NCBI GenBank assembly: GCA_020829485.1
Contig: JAIVFU010000010.1
Location: 1-61,964 of the forward strand
DNA length: 61,964 nt
DNA from: Nostoc sp. CHAB 5834
GTDB taxonomy: Bacteria > Cyanobacteriota > Cyanobacteriia > Cyanobacteriales > Nostocaceae
Reading direction: 5' to 3'
A model generated the notes under the pieces. The model searched no databases and had not been told where the DNA came from. It saw only the letters and a list, made by a program, of their open reading frames with translations. Both the position numbers and the translations under genes were made by a program. Each line of letters starts with the position of its first letter. The stretch's first letter is position 1. Below, piece after piece: positions 45,169 to 54,135 of the stretch.

Positions 45169-45295
45169 AGGAATTTTGGATTTGGGGTTTTGGATTTTGG
45201 ATTTTGGATTGGGGGAGAGGTAACAGGTGACAGGTGACAGGTGATAATCTGTACCCTGTCACCTGTACCCTATTCCCTTCTTCAATCCCCAGTCC
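45169..45295. repeat. Short tandem repeats between tal and zwf
   Basis: GGATTTTGGATTTTGGATTG units, GGTGACAGGTGACAGGTGA units and the inverse CCTGTCACCTGTACCC lie here and can form a hairpin. The unit types recur inside murD at 10071-10193. Confidence 0.8.
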
Positions 45296-46441
45296 CTACA
45301 CTGGTGACAATACCTTGATCTTGTCTTCTAAAGAGTTCATCAAGGACTGGAAGGGCTGAATGAACTTGTCGATACCTTCATCTAATAGTTCATCCATTAC
45401 GGTATTGAGATCGATGTTGATGTCGTCATCTTTGAGGTTTTCGATCAGCGTGTAAGCTTTATCTACATCTGTTTCTAAGCGATCGCCTACGTTACAATGA
45501 TCGGCACAAGCTTTTATCGTCGCTGGTGGTACGGTGTTAACGGTATCTCGCCCAATCAACTCTTCGATATACATCACGTCGTTGTAGTTGGGGTCTTTGG
45601 TGCTGGTACTAGCCCAAAGTAGCCGTTGTACTGTGGCCCCTTTTTCTGCTAAGGCTTTCCAACGATCGCTCTCGATAATTTTCTTGTATTCTTGGTACGC
45701 AATCTTAGCGTTAGCGATCGCTACTTTCCCTTTAACAGCTCTTAGCCTTGCTTCCACAGAAATATCATCAACGCCTTTTTTCAACTTAGCATCTATTTTG
45801 GCATCAATGTTGCTATCAATCCGGCTGAGGAAGAAGCTGGCGACTGAAGCAATTCTACTGATGTCGTTACCCTCAGCTAGCCGTTTTTCTAAGCCACGAA
45901 TATAAGCCCAAGCTGTGTTTACGTAGCTTTCTACAGAAAACAGCAACGTAATATTAACATTCATCCCTTCGGCTATTACCTGCTCTACTGCTGGCAAACC
46001 AGGTTCTGTACCGGGAATTTTAATCATCAGATTTTCCCGACCAATTTCTTGGAAATAGCGCCGGGCTTCGCTTATTGTTGCTTCAGTATCATGGGCGATA
46101 GTTGGTGGGACTTCAATACTCACATAACCATCTAGTCTATTCGAGGCTTCATAAACAGGGCGTAAAATATCACATGCATAACGGATATCTGCAAAAACTA
46201 GGGATTCGTAAATTTTGTCTGTGGGTAAGTTAGCACGAACTGCGGCTTCTATATCGGCATCATAAATCACGTTACCTGCGATCGCTTTCTCAAAGATAGC
46301 TGGGTTAGAGGTAATCCCAGATATACCTTGATTTTCAACCAGGTCTTTGAGTTCACCTGATTGAATAATGTCACGGCTCAAATTATCCATCCAGATACTT
46401 TGACCGTATTGCTTAATTTCTAGTAGATGATTAGTAGACAT
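45296..46441 (-). CDS. tal: Transaldolase
   Basis: Transaldolase exchanges three-carbon units between sugar phosphates in the non-oxidative pentose phosphate pathway. The 381-residue protein belongs to the long TalB-like/TAL-PGI-related type in cyanobacteria. It has G-I-T-S-N-P-A-I-F-E-K-A-I at 42-54, the Schiff-base Lys in N-L-M-I-K-I-P-G-T at residue 141, and L-L-W-A-S-T-S near 269-275. Its place between fbp and zwf on one strand is the conserved cyanobacterial cluster. The upstream 275 bp contain a possible NtcA site. Confidence 0.95.
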   Translation of the reverse strand: MSTNHLLEIKQYGQSIWMDNLSRDIIQSGELKDLVENQGISGITSNPAIFEKAIAGNVIYDADIEAAVRANLPTDKIYESLVFADIRYACDILRPVYEASNRLDGYVSIEVPPTIAHDTEATISEARRYFQEIGRENLMIKIPGTEPGLPAVEQVIAEGMNVNITLLFSVESYVNTAWAYIRGLEKRLAEGNDISRIASVASFFLSRIDSNIDAKIDAKLKKGVDDISVEARLRAVKGKVAIANAKIAYQEYKKIIESDRWKALAEKGATVQRLLWASTSTKDPNYNDVMYIEELIGRDTVNTVPPATIKACADHCNVGDRLETDVDKAYTLIENLKDDDINIDLNTVMDELLDEGIDKFIQPFQSLMNSLEDKIKVLSPV

Positions 46442-46692
46442 AGCCCGTTTTCACTCCTGTATGGTGATGTTTCTAAGTAAAGTTGGCAAAACGCATTGAT
46501 GGTTACTTTTGAATTGTGGCGTTGCCAATCACTTATTGCATCGACCAGCTGAGATAATCCTTAATTGATCTTCAAAAAGCGCTATTTTGCATCCTCAATC
46601 CTAAGTCACCATGATTAACGTTTAATTAATGGCAGATGAGAGTACAGCACAGCGTAAATAAATCACCCTTATAAAACCTCTAAAACCCTTAC

Positions 46693-46706
46693 GTAACAGT
46701 AATTAC
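46693..46706 (-). promoter_or_regulatory. Candidate NtcA-binding site GTA-N8-TAC
   Basis: GTAACAGTAATTAC has the exact NtcA spacing and is palindromic. It lies between fbp and tal, about 250 bp before the tal start. On the minus strand a TATAAG sequence follows after about 19 nt, slightly short of the typical class II spacing of 22 or so. It would link tal-zwf-opcA to nitrogen status. Confidence 0.35.
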
Positions 46707-46716
46707 GAATTGTCTT

Positions 46717-47766
46717 CTAGTGTCCGTTTTGAATAAAAGACTCCACCTTTGCTACATCCTCTTTGCTACCAATAATTAAAGGTGTGCGTTGATGCAATTT
46801 TTTCGGCACTACATCCAAGATATTTACCAATCCTGTAGTAGCACGACCGCCCGCTTGTTCAATCAAAAAGGCTAGAGGAGCAGTTTCATAAAGCAAGCGC
46901 AATTTACCTTCTGGGTTTTGAATTGTGCCTGGGTAGAGAAACACGCCGCCTTGAATCAAAATTCTATGAATGTCGCTCACCATTGCGCCGCTATAACGAG
47001 CGCTGTAACCTTCTGTGCGATGAACGTAGCGGATGTATTCTCGAATCGATTCTTCCCACTGCCAAAAGTTACCCTCATTCACGCTGTAAACAGAACCGTG
47101 GTTAGGAATCCGAATGTTTTCTTCTGTGAGAATAAATTCTCCTAAGCTGGGATCAAGGACAAAGGAATGAACGCCCTTACCTATAGTATAAACCAGCATC
47201 GTGCATGGGCCATACAGAATGTATCCAGCAGCAAGCTGCTTACGTCCGTTAGTGAGGAGGTCAGTTGCTTTACCATCGCTATCAGTTCCTTCTTGTTGGC
47301 GAATGGCGAAAATAGAACCCAAGCTGAGATTATTATCAGTGTTGGATGAACCATCAATTGGGTCATACAGCAGGGTATAGCGACCAATGGGGCAATTTTC
47401 CGGGATATAGTAGGGTTTTTCCATTTCCTCAGAAGCTAGGCGACAGACTAAGCCGCTTTGCTTAAAAACTGAGATAAATACATCATTGGCATAGACATCC
47501 ATCTTTTTGACGGATTCTCCTTGGACATTAACTTCCCCAGTAAATCCAAGAACGCCTTCCATTAAACCAGCGCGACTCATGCGGCGAGCAACCAGTTTGC
47601 CGGCCAGGGCGATGCGATTCATCAGCGCACTTAAATCCTGTGCATCTGGCGAAAAACTCTGAAGTTGCTGTAAGACGTGACGCGATAAGGTTGTACAATC
47701 ACGATCTAAGGATTTGTCTGTAATTTCATTGATAGACGATTCTATTGAATCTGGCGCTTTAGCCAT
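46717..47766 (-). CDS. fbp: Class 1 fructose-1,6-bisphosphatase
   Basis: The enzyme hydrolyses fructose-1,6-bisphosphate to fructose-6-phosphate, returning triose phosphates to the pentose phosphate cycle. From the ATG at 47766, which has GGAG 9 nt upstream, the protein has 349 residues; a GTG seven codons earlier also opens the frame. It has the metal and substrate site [11 protein letters not shown] near 120-130, and late-domain blocks [12 protein letters not shown] and [17 protein letters not shown]. It is the first gene of the fbp-tal-zwf-opcA cluster. Confidence 0.95.
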   Translation of the reverse strand: MAKAPDSIESSINEITDKSLDRDCTTLSRHVLQQLQSFSPDAQDLSALMNRIALAGKLVARRMSRAGLMEGVLGFTGEVNVQGESVKKMDVYANDVFISVFKQSGLVCRLASEEMEKPYYIPENCPIGRYTLLYDPIDGSSNTDNNLSLGSIFAIRQQEGTDSDGKATDLLTNGRKQLAAGYILYGPCTMLVYTIGKGVHSFVLDPSLGEFILTEENIRIPNHGSVYSVNEGNFWQWEESIREYIRYVHRTEGYSARYSGAMVSDIHRILIQGGVFLYPGTIQNPEGKLRLLYETAPLAFLIEQAGGRATTGLVNILDVVPKKLHQRTPLIIGSKEDVAKVESFIQNGH

Positions 47767-48014
47767 TTTTATGTTCTCCGCAGCCACTAGCTGTTAATTG
47801 GGTTTTAGTCGTATATGGCAACTTATGGTTGCTGCTTCTATCTTAGAAAGGTAATTTGATAACTTAGATGCGACTTTAGATAAACTAAAGAAATGAATTT
47901 TCAGTGACTCTTGCACTCAGAGCCTAGATACGTAGTTTACTTCGACTTGTGTGTACACCGTATAGGAGAGACGAAGGGTAGCTTTGGCTCTTTCGGGTTC
48001 TTGTAGTTTAGTAA

Positions 48015-48122
48015 AGACCTCTTGCATAAATCAAAAATTTTGAACCCCACCCCGCATTTGAGTAAAGCAAACGCTCCCCTCCCAAAGATCGGGGAGGGGT
48101 TAAGGACTTTTGCAAGAGGTTC
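48015..48122. mobile_element. 108-bp MITE with IS5-type ends
   Basis: The left end AGACCTCTTGCATAAA and the right end CTTTTGCAAGAGGTTCT are near-perfect inverted repeats matching the IS5 remnant at 27133. A CCCCTCCCAAAGATCGGGGAGGGG hairpin lies inside; no coding capacity. The remaining spacer 47788-48014 upstream of fbp shows no gene. Confidence 0.7.
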
Positions 48123-48127
48123 TAAGT

Positions 48128-48255
48128 CAATACGCTTGGGTTAAGCCCAAAAACCTTGGTAGAGACGCGAAATTGTACTGGGCAACTCTTGGAGACGCTA
48201 ACGCGTCTCTACAGGTCTAAAATCAGTACCAAAAATCCTTAACCCAAGCATATTG
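48128..48255. repeat. Large structured inverted repeat, copy 1
   Basis: Outer arms CAATACGCTTGGGTTAAG and CTTAACCCAAGCATATTG pair almost perfectly. Between them are GGTAGAGACGCG and CGCGTCTCTAC and a conserved loop with TTGTACTGGGCAACTCTTGG. Copy 2 is at 57687-57853 with different, but again mutually complementary, arms. Confidence 0.8.
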
Positions 48256-48292
48256 GGTTCTAAGTAATCAAGCGGACATGATATCAGTCGTG

Positions 48293-48523
48293 ACGGGAGC
48301 CACTTCCGACTTAACGGGAGTCACTTCCGACTTAACGGGAGTCACTTCCGACTTAACGGGAGTCACTTCCGATTTAACGGGAGTCACTTCCGACTTAACG
48401 AGAGTCACTTCCGACTTAACGAGAGTCACTTCCGACTTAACAGGAGCCACTTCCGACTTAACGGGAACTACTTCCGACTTAACGGGAACCACTTCCGACT
48501 TAACGGGAACCACTTCCGACTTA
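48293..48523. repeat. 21-nt minisatellite, eleven copies
   Basis: Eleven units of 21 nt with consensus ACGGGAGTCACTTCCGACTTA run head to tail, with a further partial copy. Substitutions are mainly at positions 2-8 of the unit. Frames on both strands are open across it (for example K-S-E-V-x-P-V repeats on the minus strand from a GTG at 48537), without a convincing ribosome-binding site. Confidence 0.93.
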
Positions 48524-48570
48524 ACGGGAGTTGTCACGGTGCGTCATTTTGCCGTTCGGTTTTAAATATG

Positions 48571-48604
48571 AAAGGGTAAGGTGGCGATCGCACCTTACCC
48601 TTTT
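48571..48604. terminator. Terminator-like hairpin after the minisatellite
   Basis: AAAGGGTAAGGTG and CACCTTACCCTTT pair perfectly around a GCGATCG loop and are followed on the plus strand by TT. The stem is long and GC-rich enough for a terminator. The loop overlaps a HIP1 octamer. Confidence 0.5.
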
Positions 48605-49030
48605 TCGTTAGGATTTATAAATTTTGTCAAAGTAAATTTTACATTAACAGTCTCTGGGTATCCGACCTTTTGGGTTTATCTACTATACTTACTTACAAAC
48701 TTATGCACTGGAGAGTTTGTATTTCAGGATGAAAAGGGCAAAGACATCTACCGAACGGCTTTGAGGCTGGCTGAAAAATCTGGTGTGATGGCATCGGTTT
48801 ACCTCCAAGTCAGCAATATGCTCTGAAAACAAACAATAACTATCAATTGTACTTCAAAGTTTATTGTGGCGATCGCTAAATCACATCTGAGTATTTTCAT
48901 GTAAGATCATGGGTACAACGGGTGTCACTAACAAGGAATTTGGAGCGATCGCCCAAAGGGCAGTGGCAAAGGCAATCACATTTAAATGTCTCAAACTCCC
49001 TTAAGTGTTAAGTTCTGCCCTGCGCCCACT

Positions 49031-49339
49031 TTATGGTAAAAAAACGACCACCTCATACTTTAAGTTACACAGGGATTTGTAACCCCAATCTGCTTCGTTT
49101 AGCAAATTTATGGGTTCAACAAGCAGCCAGGCACAATGAGGAGGGTCAGGCAGAGGGGCTATTCCAACCGGAGATCCAGGTGGGTTTACTATTATACTTG
49201 TTTCCTTTGCTACTTTATTTTTACTTACACTTAGTGTTCCTCCTACAATTTTTTCAGCCTCCACATCTGTGATGTCCTGCTCAACAATTGATTCAATATG
49301 GTCTAAATCCAGGATTTTTATTTTCAAGGAATGATGCAT
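49031..49339 (-). CDS. Candidate double-glycine-leader peptide precursor
   Basis: From the ATG at 49339 the product has about 102 residues. The first 34 look like a secretion leader: a charged/aliphatic start with K-I-K-I-L-D-L-D, then D-I-T-D-V-E-A-E-K-I-V-G-G ending in Gly-Gly. The remainder (T-L-S-V-S-K-N-K..., a Pro-rich P-P-G-S-P-V-G-I-A-P-L-P-D-P-P, and a Cys/Trp-containing tail) would be the mature part. GG leaders are cleaved by peptidase-containing ABC exporters of bacteriocins and related peptides. No such exporter or modification enzyme is in the window. A GTG three codons earlier is an alternative start. The assignment is an inference from the leader only. Confidence 0.45.
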   Translation of the reverse strand: MHHSLKIKILDLDHIESIVEQDITDVEAEKIVGGTLSVSKNKVAKETSIIVNPPGSPVGIAPLPDPPHCAWLLVEPINLLNEADWGYKSLCNLKYEVVVFLP

Positions 49340-49514
49340 AGTAATCACCCAATTGATTGTTTTTCCTTAGAGGTAAAATCACCTTTGTTTAATACTCATT
49401 TGCAGCATAAATTTTTATGCAAATTGTACCATTTATTTACAAAACTTTATAATTTGTGCTGTTCAAACAGCACAAAAAGCCCTGATCATTTCTGTTGTTA
49501 AGGGAAATTATCAA

Positions 49515-52406
49515 ATGACTGAAAACTTACGCGGTTCGTGCTGGCTTTTAAAGCTAATGATTTCTTTAGCTATTAGTGGCGCATACGTCAATGGTTGGGA
49601 TTGCGCCTTTGCTCAAATTACGCCTGATAGCACTTTACCCAATAATTCCAAATTCGAGCAGAATACCGGAATTATTGAAGGAGGGACTCAAGCTGGAAGT
49701 AATCTTTTCCACAGTTTTGAGCAGTTTTCTGTACCCACTGGCAGTCAGGCTTACTTCAACAACGCTTCAGATATTCAAAATGTCATCAGCCGGGTCACGG
49801 GTGGTTCTGCTTCTATAATTAACGGTTCGATTAAAGCCAATGGCTCTGCTAACTTGTTTTTTCTCAATCCCAATGGAATTATTTTTGGGCCTAATGCCCA
49901 ATTGGACATCAAGGGTTCGTTCATCGCAACTACAGCAAACCGTCTCAAATTTGCAGATGGCGCTCTGTTTAGCGCGTTTCCTCCCCAAAACACACCTCTG
50001 CTAACAGTAAGTGTTCCCATTGGCTTGCAATTTGAGGGAGCAGCAGGAGAGATTCGTGTAGAAGGATCTGACCTAAAAGTGCAACCTGGTAAAACTTTAG
50101 CACTCGTGGGTGGTAATGTGACGTTGCAGGGAGGTGAACGAGCAGCTTTAAAACCACGACAACCGAATTTGGCAGTTCCAGGAGGACGGGTTGAGCTAGG
50201 TAGTGTGGCTGGTGTTGGAGAAGTGAGCTTGAACCAGAAAGATAACGATTGGGTTCTGGGGTACGCCTCTGTAAATAATTTTGGCGATATTCGGCTGGAA
50301 GACGGAGCGTATGTTGATGTTAGCGGTGCTGGCGGTGGTGATGTTCAGATTCAGAGCAATAATTTGGCTTTAACTCAAGGCTCATTGATTTATGCGGACA
50401 CACAAGGTACAGAGGCTGGTGGAGAGGTGCTTGTCCACACAACAAAGGTGGTGACTCTCACTGAGGGTTCGCAGATTACAGCCGATGTTTATCCAGAAGC
50501 GACTGGAACCGGGGGAGATGTGACGATTGAAACTGGACAGTTGAGTATTCAGGGGGATGGGTCAAGGATAAGAGCTGGCACCTTGGGCAAGGGACGGGGG
50601 GGACAGCTTACCGTTCGCGCCTCGGAGTTTGTGGAACTAACAGGAACAACAAATAACGGCTTGTTTACTCAAACTCAAGGTGCTGGAAATGCTGGAAACT
50701 TGACAATTACCACTCAAAGGTTAAGTTCTCAGAATGGAGCGCGAGTATCAACTTCTACTTTAGGCGAGGGACAGGGGGGAAATTTGACTGTAACCGCCAC
50801 CGATTCCGTAGAAGTTATTGGTGTTGGTAGCGGCTTGTTCACTCGAACTTTCGGTGCTAAAGATGCTGGAAACTTGGCAATTGATACCAGACGCTTGAGT
50901 GTCCAGGATGGAGCGCAAGTATCAACTTCTACTCTAGGCAAGGGGCAGGGGGGAAGTTTATTTGTGGCTGCTAGCGATTTGGTGGAATTACAAGGAACAG
51001 GAATATTATCCAATGGGCAGCAAATCCCTAGTTTTTTATCTACTCAAACAACAAATGTTGGAGATGCTGGTAATTTGACGATTAACACTAGGCAGTTAAT
51101 TTTGGGAAATGGCGCACAGATAGTTACTGGTTCTTTGGGTCAAGGAAAAGGTGGAGAAATAAGGGTTGATGCAACTGAAGCTGTTAATGTTTTTGGAGTT
51201 GGCACAAGTGCAGCGGCAAGTGGATTATTTTCACGTACCAATCAAGGGGGGAAGGGAGGAAACATCATTATTAATACAAATGCTTTCCGGGTAGCAGGCT
51301 ATGGGGTTGTAGATGCCCGCACTCTAGGTGGAGGAAATGCTGGCAATATCACAGTAAATGTGAAAACTTTAGAAGCGGTTAATGGTGGGCAAATCCTTGC
51401 CAATGCTTTTAAAGGCAGCAGTGGGTTTGCAGGTGATATCACAATTAATGCTACTGAGAGGGTGACTATATCTGGCAGTGCTACCTTCAAACGGGTTATC
51501 CCAAGTAGTGGGGGTCTTGTTAAGGATGAGTCTCTTAACAGTGGCTTGTTTGTTCGCTCTCAAGGGTCAGGGAGTGCAGGCAACCTTCAGGTACGATCTC
51601 CTTTCATTCGCTTAGACAATGGAGGGGAAATCACTGCTGAAACCGCATCCGGTAATGGCGGTAATATTACACTCCACGACCTAGATTTATTGTTACTAAG
51701 CGGCAACAGCCAGATATCTGCTACCGCAGGCACTAATCAACAAGGTGGAGATGGCGGTAATATCACCATCAATGCCCCTGACGGCTTCATCGTCGCCAAA
51801 CCAAATGAAAACAGCGACATCACCGCCAATGCCTACAATGGTAAAGGGGGAACAGTTACAATCAACGCTACTAAGATTTTTGGAATTGCGCCACTAACTG
51901 AGGAAGACCTTAAAAGGTTGCGCCCTACGGATTTAGACCCGCGTCAACTTCAGACAAATGATATTACGGCAATTTCCCAAACAAGACCTAATTTAAGCGG
52001 TATTGTAGAAATTAACACGCTCGATGTTGACCCGTATCAAGGATTAATTAATTTACCAGCCGTACTAGTCGATACTCAAGTGTCTCAAGTTTGTCAAGTG
52101 CGTCCTGGTGAAAATCAAAGCAGTTTTACGATCACCGGACGCGGTGGCTTACCACCCAACCCCAGAACCGAACCCCTCACTCCTGATCTAGTTCAAGTAG
52201 ATTGGGTAACTCTCAAGCCAAAGGGTGAAAACCACTCTAGTACAAGTGTTTTAACTCAGGCAAATAGTTCCAGTCCAGCGCCGATTGTAGAAGCGCAAGG
52301 GTGGATGATAAATGCTAAAGGTGAAGTTGTACTCACGGCTAATGCGCCCACAACCACGCTTCATAGTTCGTGGCACAACCCACCTAATTGCCGTAGCGAT
52401 TTTTAG
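49515..52406 (+). CDS. Filamentous-haemagglutinin-type TpsA secreted protein 1
   Basis: The 963-residue protein is a two-partner secretion exoprotein. A signal peptide covers about residues 1-33. The TPS domain follows at about 35-170, with S-N-L-F-H-S-F-E-Q-F and N-L-F-F-L-N-P-N-G-I-I-F-G. The long body is a beta-helix with repeated blocks of the type G-N-A-G-N-L-T-I-x-T-x-x-L and D-G-A-x-V-S-T-S-T-L-G-x-G-x-G-G. The C-terminal 200 residues (from G-F-I-V-A-K-P-N-E-N-S-D-I-T-A-N-A) are highly similar to the second TpsA at 55154. It should be exported across the outer membrane by a TpsB porin, which is not in the window. Likely role: surface adhesion, by analogy. Confidence 0.9.
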   Translation: MTENLRGSCWLLKLMISLAISGAYVNGWDCAFAQITPDSTLPNNSKFEQNTGIIEGGTQAGSNLFHSFEQFSVPTGSQAYFNNASDIQNVISRVTGGSASIINGSIKANGSANLFFLNPNGIIFGPNAQLDIKGSFIATTANRLKFADGALFSAFPPQNTPLLTVSVPIGLQFEGAAGEIRVEGSDLKVQPGKTLALVGGNVTLQGGERAALKPRQPNLAVPGGRVELGSVAGVGEVSLNQKDNDWVLGYASVNNFGDIRLEDGAYVDVSGAGGGDVQIQSNNLALTQGSLIYADTQGTEAGGEVLVHTTKVVTLTEGSQITADVYPEATGTGGDVTIETGQLSIQGDGSRIRAGTLGKGRGGQLTVRASEFVELTGTTNNGLFTQTQGAGNAGNLTITTQRLSSQNGARVSTSTLGEGQGGNLTVTATDSVEVIGVGSGLFTRTFGAKDAGNLAIDTRRLSVQDGAQVSTSTLGKGQGGSLFVAASDLVELQGTGILSNGQQIPSFLSTQTTNVGDAGNLTINTRQLILGNGAQIVTGSLGQGKGGEIRVDATEAVNVFGVGTSAAASGLFSRTNQGGKGGNIIINTNAFRVAGYGVVDARTLGGGNAGNITVNVKTLEAVNGGQILANAFKGSSGFAGDITINATERVTISGSATFKRVIPSSGGLVKDESLNSGLFVRSQGSGSAGNLQVRSPFIRLDNGGEITAETASGNGGNITLHDLDLLLLSGNSQISATAGTNQQGGDGGNITINAPDGFIVAKPNENSDITANAYNGKGGTVTINATKIFGIAPLTEEDLKRLRPTDLDPRQLQTNDITAISQTRPNLSGIVEINTLDVDPYQGLINLPAVLVDTQVSQVCQVRPGENQSSFTITGRGGLPPNPRTEPLTPDLVQVDWVTLKPKGENHSSTSVLTQANSSSPAPIVEAQGWMINAKGEVVLTANAPTTTLHSSWHNPPNCRSDF

Positions 52407-52466
52407 ATTTGAGATTGCCAACTGGGTAGTTGCTTTGAAACCATCAATTATGAATTAATAATTACT

Positions 52467-52596
52467 TCGTCACCCTCAATGCAGAAGCGATCGCGGTTAA
52501 CATTGCAACTTTTGTCACTAATATCACGCTGCTTTATATTCAGGGCACCTTTGGAAACAACTATCTAGCTGGGACTCAAGGAAACGATCAAATATG
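52467..52596 (+). pseudogene. Remnant of a third RTX-like gene copy
   Basis: The frame ends G-T-F-G-N-N-Y-L-A-G-T-Q-G-N-D-Q-I then TGA at 52594-52596. This matches the first residues of the two RTX-like proteins that follow ([17 protein letters not shown]). Immediately after the stop begins the leader that is duplicated at 53362. It is a cut-off tandem copy. Confidence 0.65.
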
Positions 52597-52732
52597 AGGT
52601 TCGCGCTTTGATTACGGAATTGGTGTTCGATCTGCGATCGCCTTGTTTTGTTTCTTTACCAATCTCGTCTGTAATGCTAATTGCCAGTTAAAATAAGCAG
52701 TAGAAACACTCATATATCTGAGAGTAACTAAC
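52597..52732 (+). repeat. Duplicated leader region before RTX-like gene 1
   Basis: About 136 bp from GAGGTTCGCGCTTTGATTACG to the GTG start recur at about 53362-53499 with only a handful of differences. The shared part includes a possible promoter, the hairpin CTCATATATCTGAG and GAGAGTAAC as ribosome-binding region. Confidence 0.85.
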
Positions 52733-53293
52733 GTGGCAACTCTTTACGGCACATCTGCAAACAACTATCTAGTTGGGACTTCAGTAAACGATCAAATATA
52801 CGGCTATGCAGGTAATGACACTCTAATAGGTGGGGCAGGTAATGACTACTTAGAGGGAGGAAGTGGTAATGACTATCTCACTGGTAGTAGTGGTCGAGAT
52901 ACCTTTGTCCTGAATTACTCAGGTGGCGGTATTGATACAATTACAGACTTCTCAGTTAACAACGATATTCTTAAAGTTACTACTTCAACTATTAGCGCTT
53001 CTAAGTATGTTATAGGTACACCATCATCTCTAAGCAATTCATCTCTGAGCAATTATGAAGCGATTGAAGATGCTGCTATTGTCTCTACTAAGTTGACAAA
53101 TAGTTCACTAACGCTCGGATCGAGTAACGCTAGCCAATCTACTACTAATATTTTTACATATAACGCAAGCACTGGTGCTCTATTTTATTTGAATCAGCAG
53201 CTAGCCTGGCTACCTCGTAACCTTAACTGGAATGGAGCTATTGTAGTGCCTTCGATGACTACTCCTCCTACTAATGATGAATCAATAATCTAA
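52733..53293 (+). CDS. RTX/haemolysin-type calcium-binding repeat protein 1
   Basis: The 186-residue protein starts with GTG. Residues about 5-60 contain RTX nonapeptides of the type G-G-A-G-N-D-Y-L and G-G-S-G-N-D-Y-L, forming a calcium-binding parallel beta roll. [13 protein letters not shown] is the capping segment. The C-terminal module [21 protein letters not shown] is shared with the next gene. RTX proteins are usually exported by type I secretion through a C-terminal signal, and no exporter is visible. The pair lies between two TpsA genes. Confidence 0.85.
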   Translation: MATLYGTSANNYLVGTSVNDQIYGYAGNDTLIGGAGNDYLEGGSGNDYLTGSSGRDTFVLNYSGGGIDTITDFSVNNDILKVTTSTISASKYVIGTPSSLSNSSLSNYEAIEDAAIVSTKLTNSSLTLGSSNASQSTTNIFTYNASTGALFYLNQQLAWLPRNLNWNGAIVVPSMTTPPTNDESII

Positions 53294-53361
53294 CTCCCCA
53301 GCCGAGTTTCCTACTAGAGTTAGAGGAGGCAAATTCCCCTTTTACTGTGTATACACAAATA

Positions 53362-53499
53362 AGAGGTTTGCGCTTTGATTACGGAATTGGTGTTCTAGCT
53401 GCGATCGCCTTGTTTTGTTTTTTTACCAATCTCGTCTGTAATGCTAATTGCCAGTTAAAATAAGCAGTAGAAACACTCATATATCTGAGAGTAACTAAC
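53362..53499 (+). repeat. Duplicated leader region before RTX-like gene 2
   Basis: This is the second copy of the leader at 52597-52732, nearly identical up to the GTG start. It shows that leader and gene were duplicated as one unit of about 767 bp. Confidence 0.85.
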
Positions 53500-54135
53500 G
53501 TGGCAAATATTCAAGGCAACTCTGCAAACAACTATCTACTTGGGACTTCAGTAAACGATCAAATATACGGCTATGCAGGTAATGACACTCTAATAGGTGG
53601 GGCAGGTAATGACTACTTAGAGGGAGGAAGTGGTAATGACTATCTCACTGGTAGTAGTGGTAATGATACCTTTGTCTTATATTACTCAGGTGGCGGTATT
53701 GATACAATTACAGACTTTTCAGTTAACGGCGATATTCTTAAAATGATTACCCCTCCTATTAGCAGCAGTAACGCCATGTCTAAAGCCGCTCAAGGCGATG
53801 ACAGTCTAATAGGTAAATCAGGTAACGATTCCTTGGTGGGAGGAGTTGTTAATGACATTCTCACTGGTGTCAAGGATATTGACACCTTGTCTTCTGAGAA
53901 TGCTATTAAATTGACTAACTCTATAACAACTGATGTTTTAGCATCAACAAATGTTTCGATTCAGGACAGGAAACTTGTTGCTCCTATAGATCCTGCTCCA
54001 ACACTAACAATAATTGGTGGGGGTGTAGGACTTCCTCGTTATTGTACCTATAACGCAAATACTGGTGCTCTATTTTATCTTGATCAGCAGTTAGCTTGGC
54101 TACCTCGTAATCTTAACTTTCCTAACAATGCATGA
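53500..54135 (+). CDS. RTX/haemolysin-type calcium-binding repeat protein 2
   Basis: The 211-residue protein starts with GTG like its upstream paralogue. The first 75 residues are nearly identical to it, including the G-x-G-N-D-x-L repeats and D-T-I-T-D-F-S-V. The middle has a second, weaker RTX block (Q-G-D-D-S-L-I-G-K-S-G-N-D-S-L-V-G-G) that is absent from copy 1. The ending [24 protein letters not shown] is conserved. Divergence is concentrated in the middle, suggesting duplication followed by change in one region or gene conversion at the ends. Confidence 0.85.
   Translation: MANIQGNSANNYLLGTSVNDQIYGYAGNDTLIGGAGNDYLEGGSGNDYLTGSSGNDTFVLYYSGGGIDTITDFSVNGDILKMITPPISSSNAMSKAAQGDDSLIGKSGNDSLVGGVVNDILTGVKDIDTLSSENAIKLTNSITTDVLASTNVSIQDRKLVAPIDPAPTLTIIGGGVGLPRYCTYNANTGALFYLDQQLAWLPRNLNFPNNA

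Noticed and set aside
48581..48826. 81-residue frame after the third minisatellite
   Set aside because: It starts inside the terminator hairpin. The last 35 residues look protein-like (F-V-F-Q-D-E-K-G-K-D) but I could not assign them, so at most it is a gene fragment.
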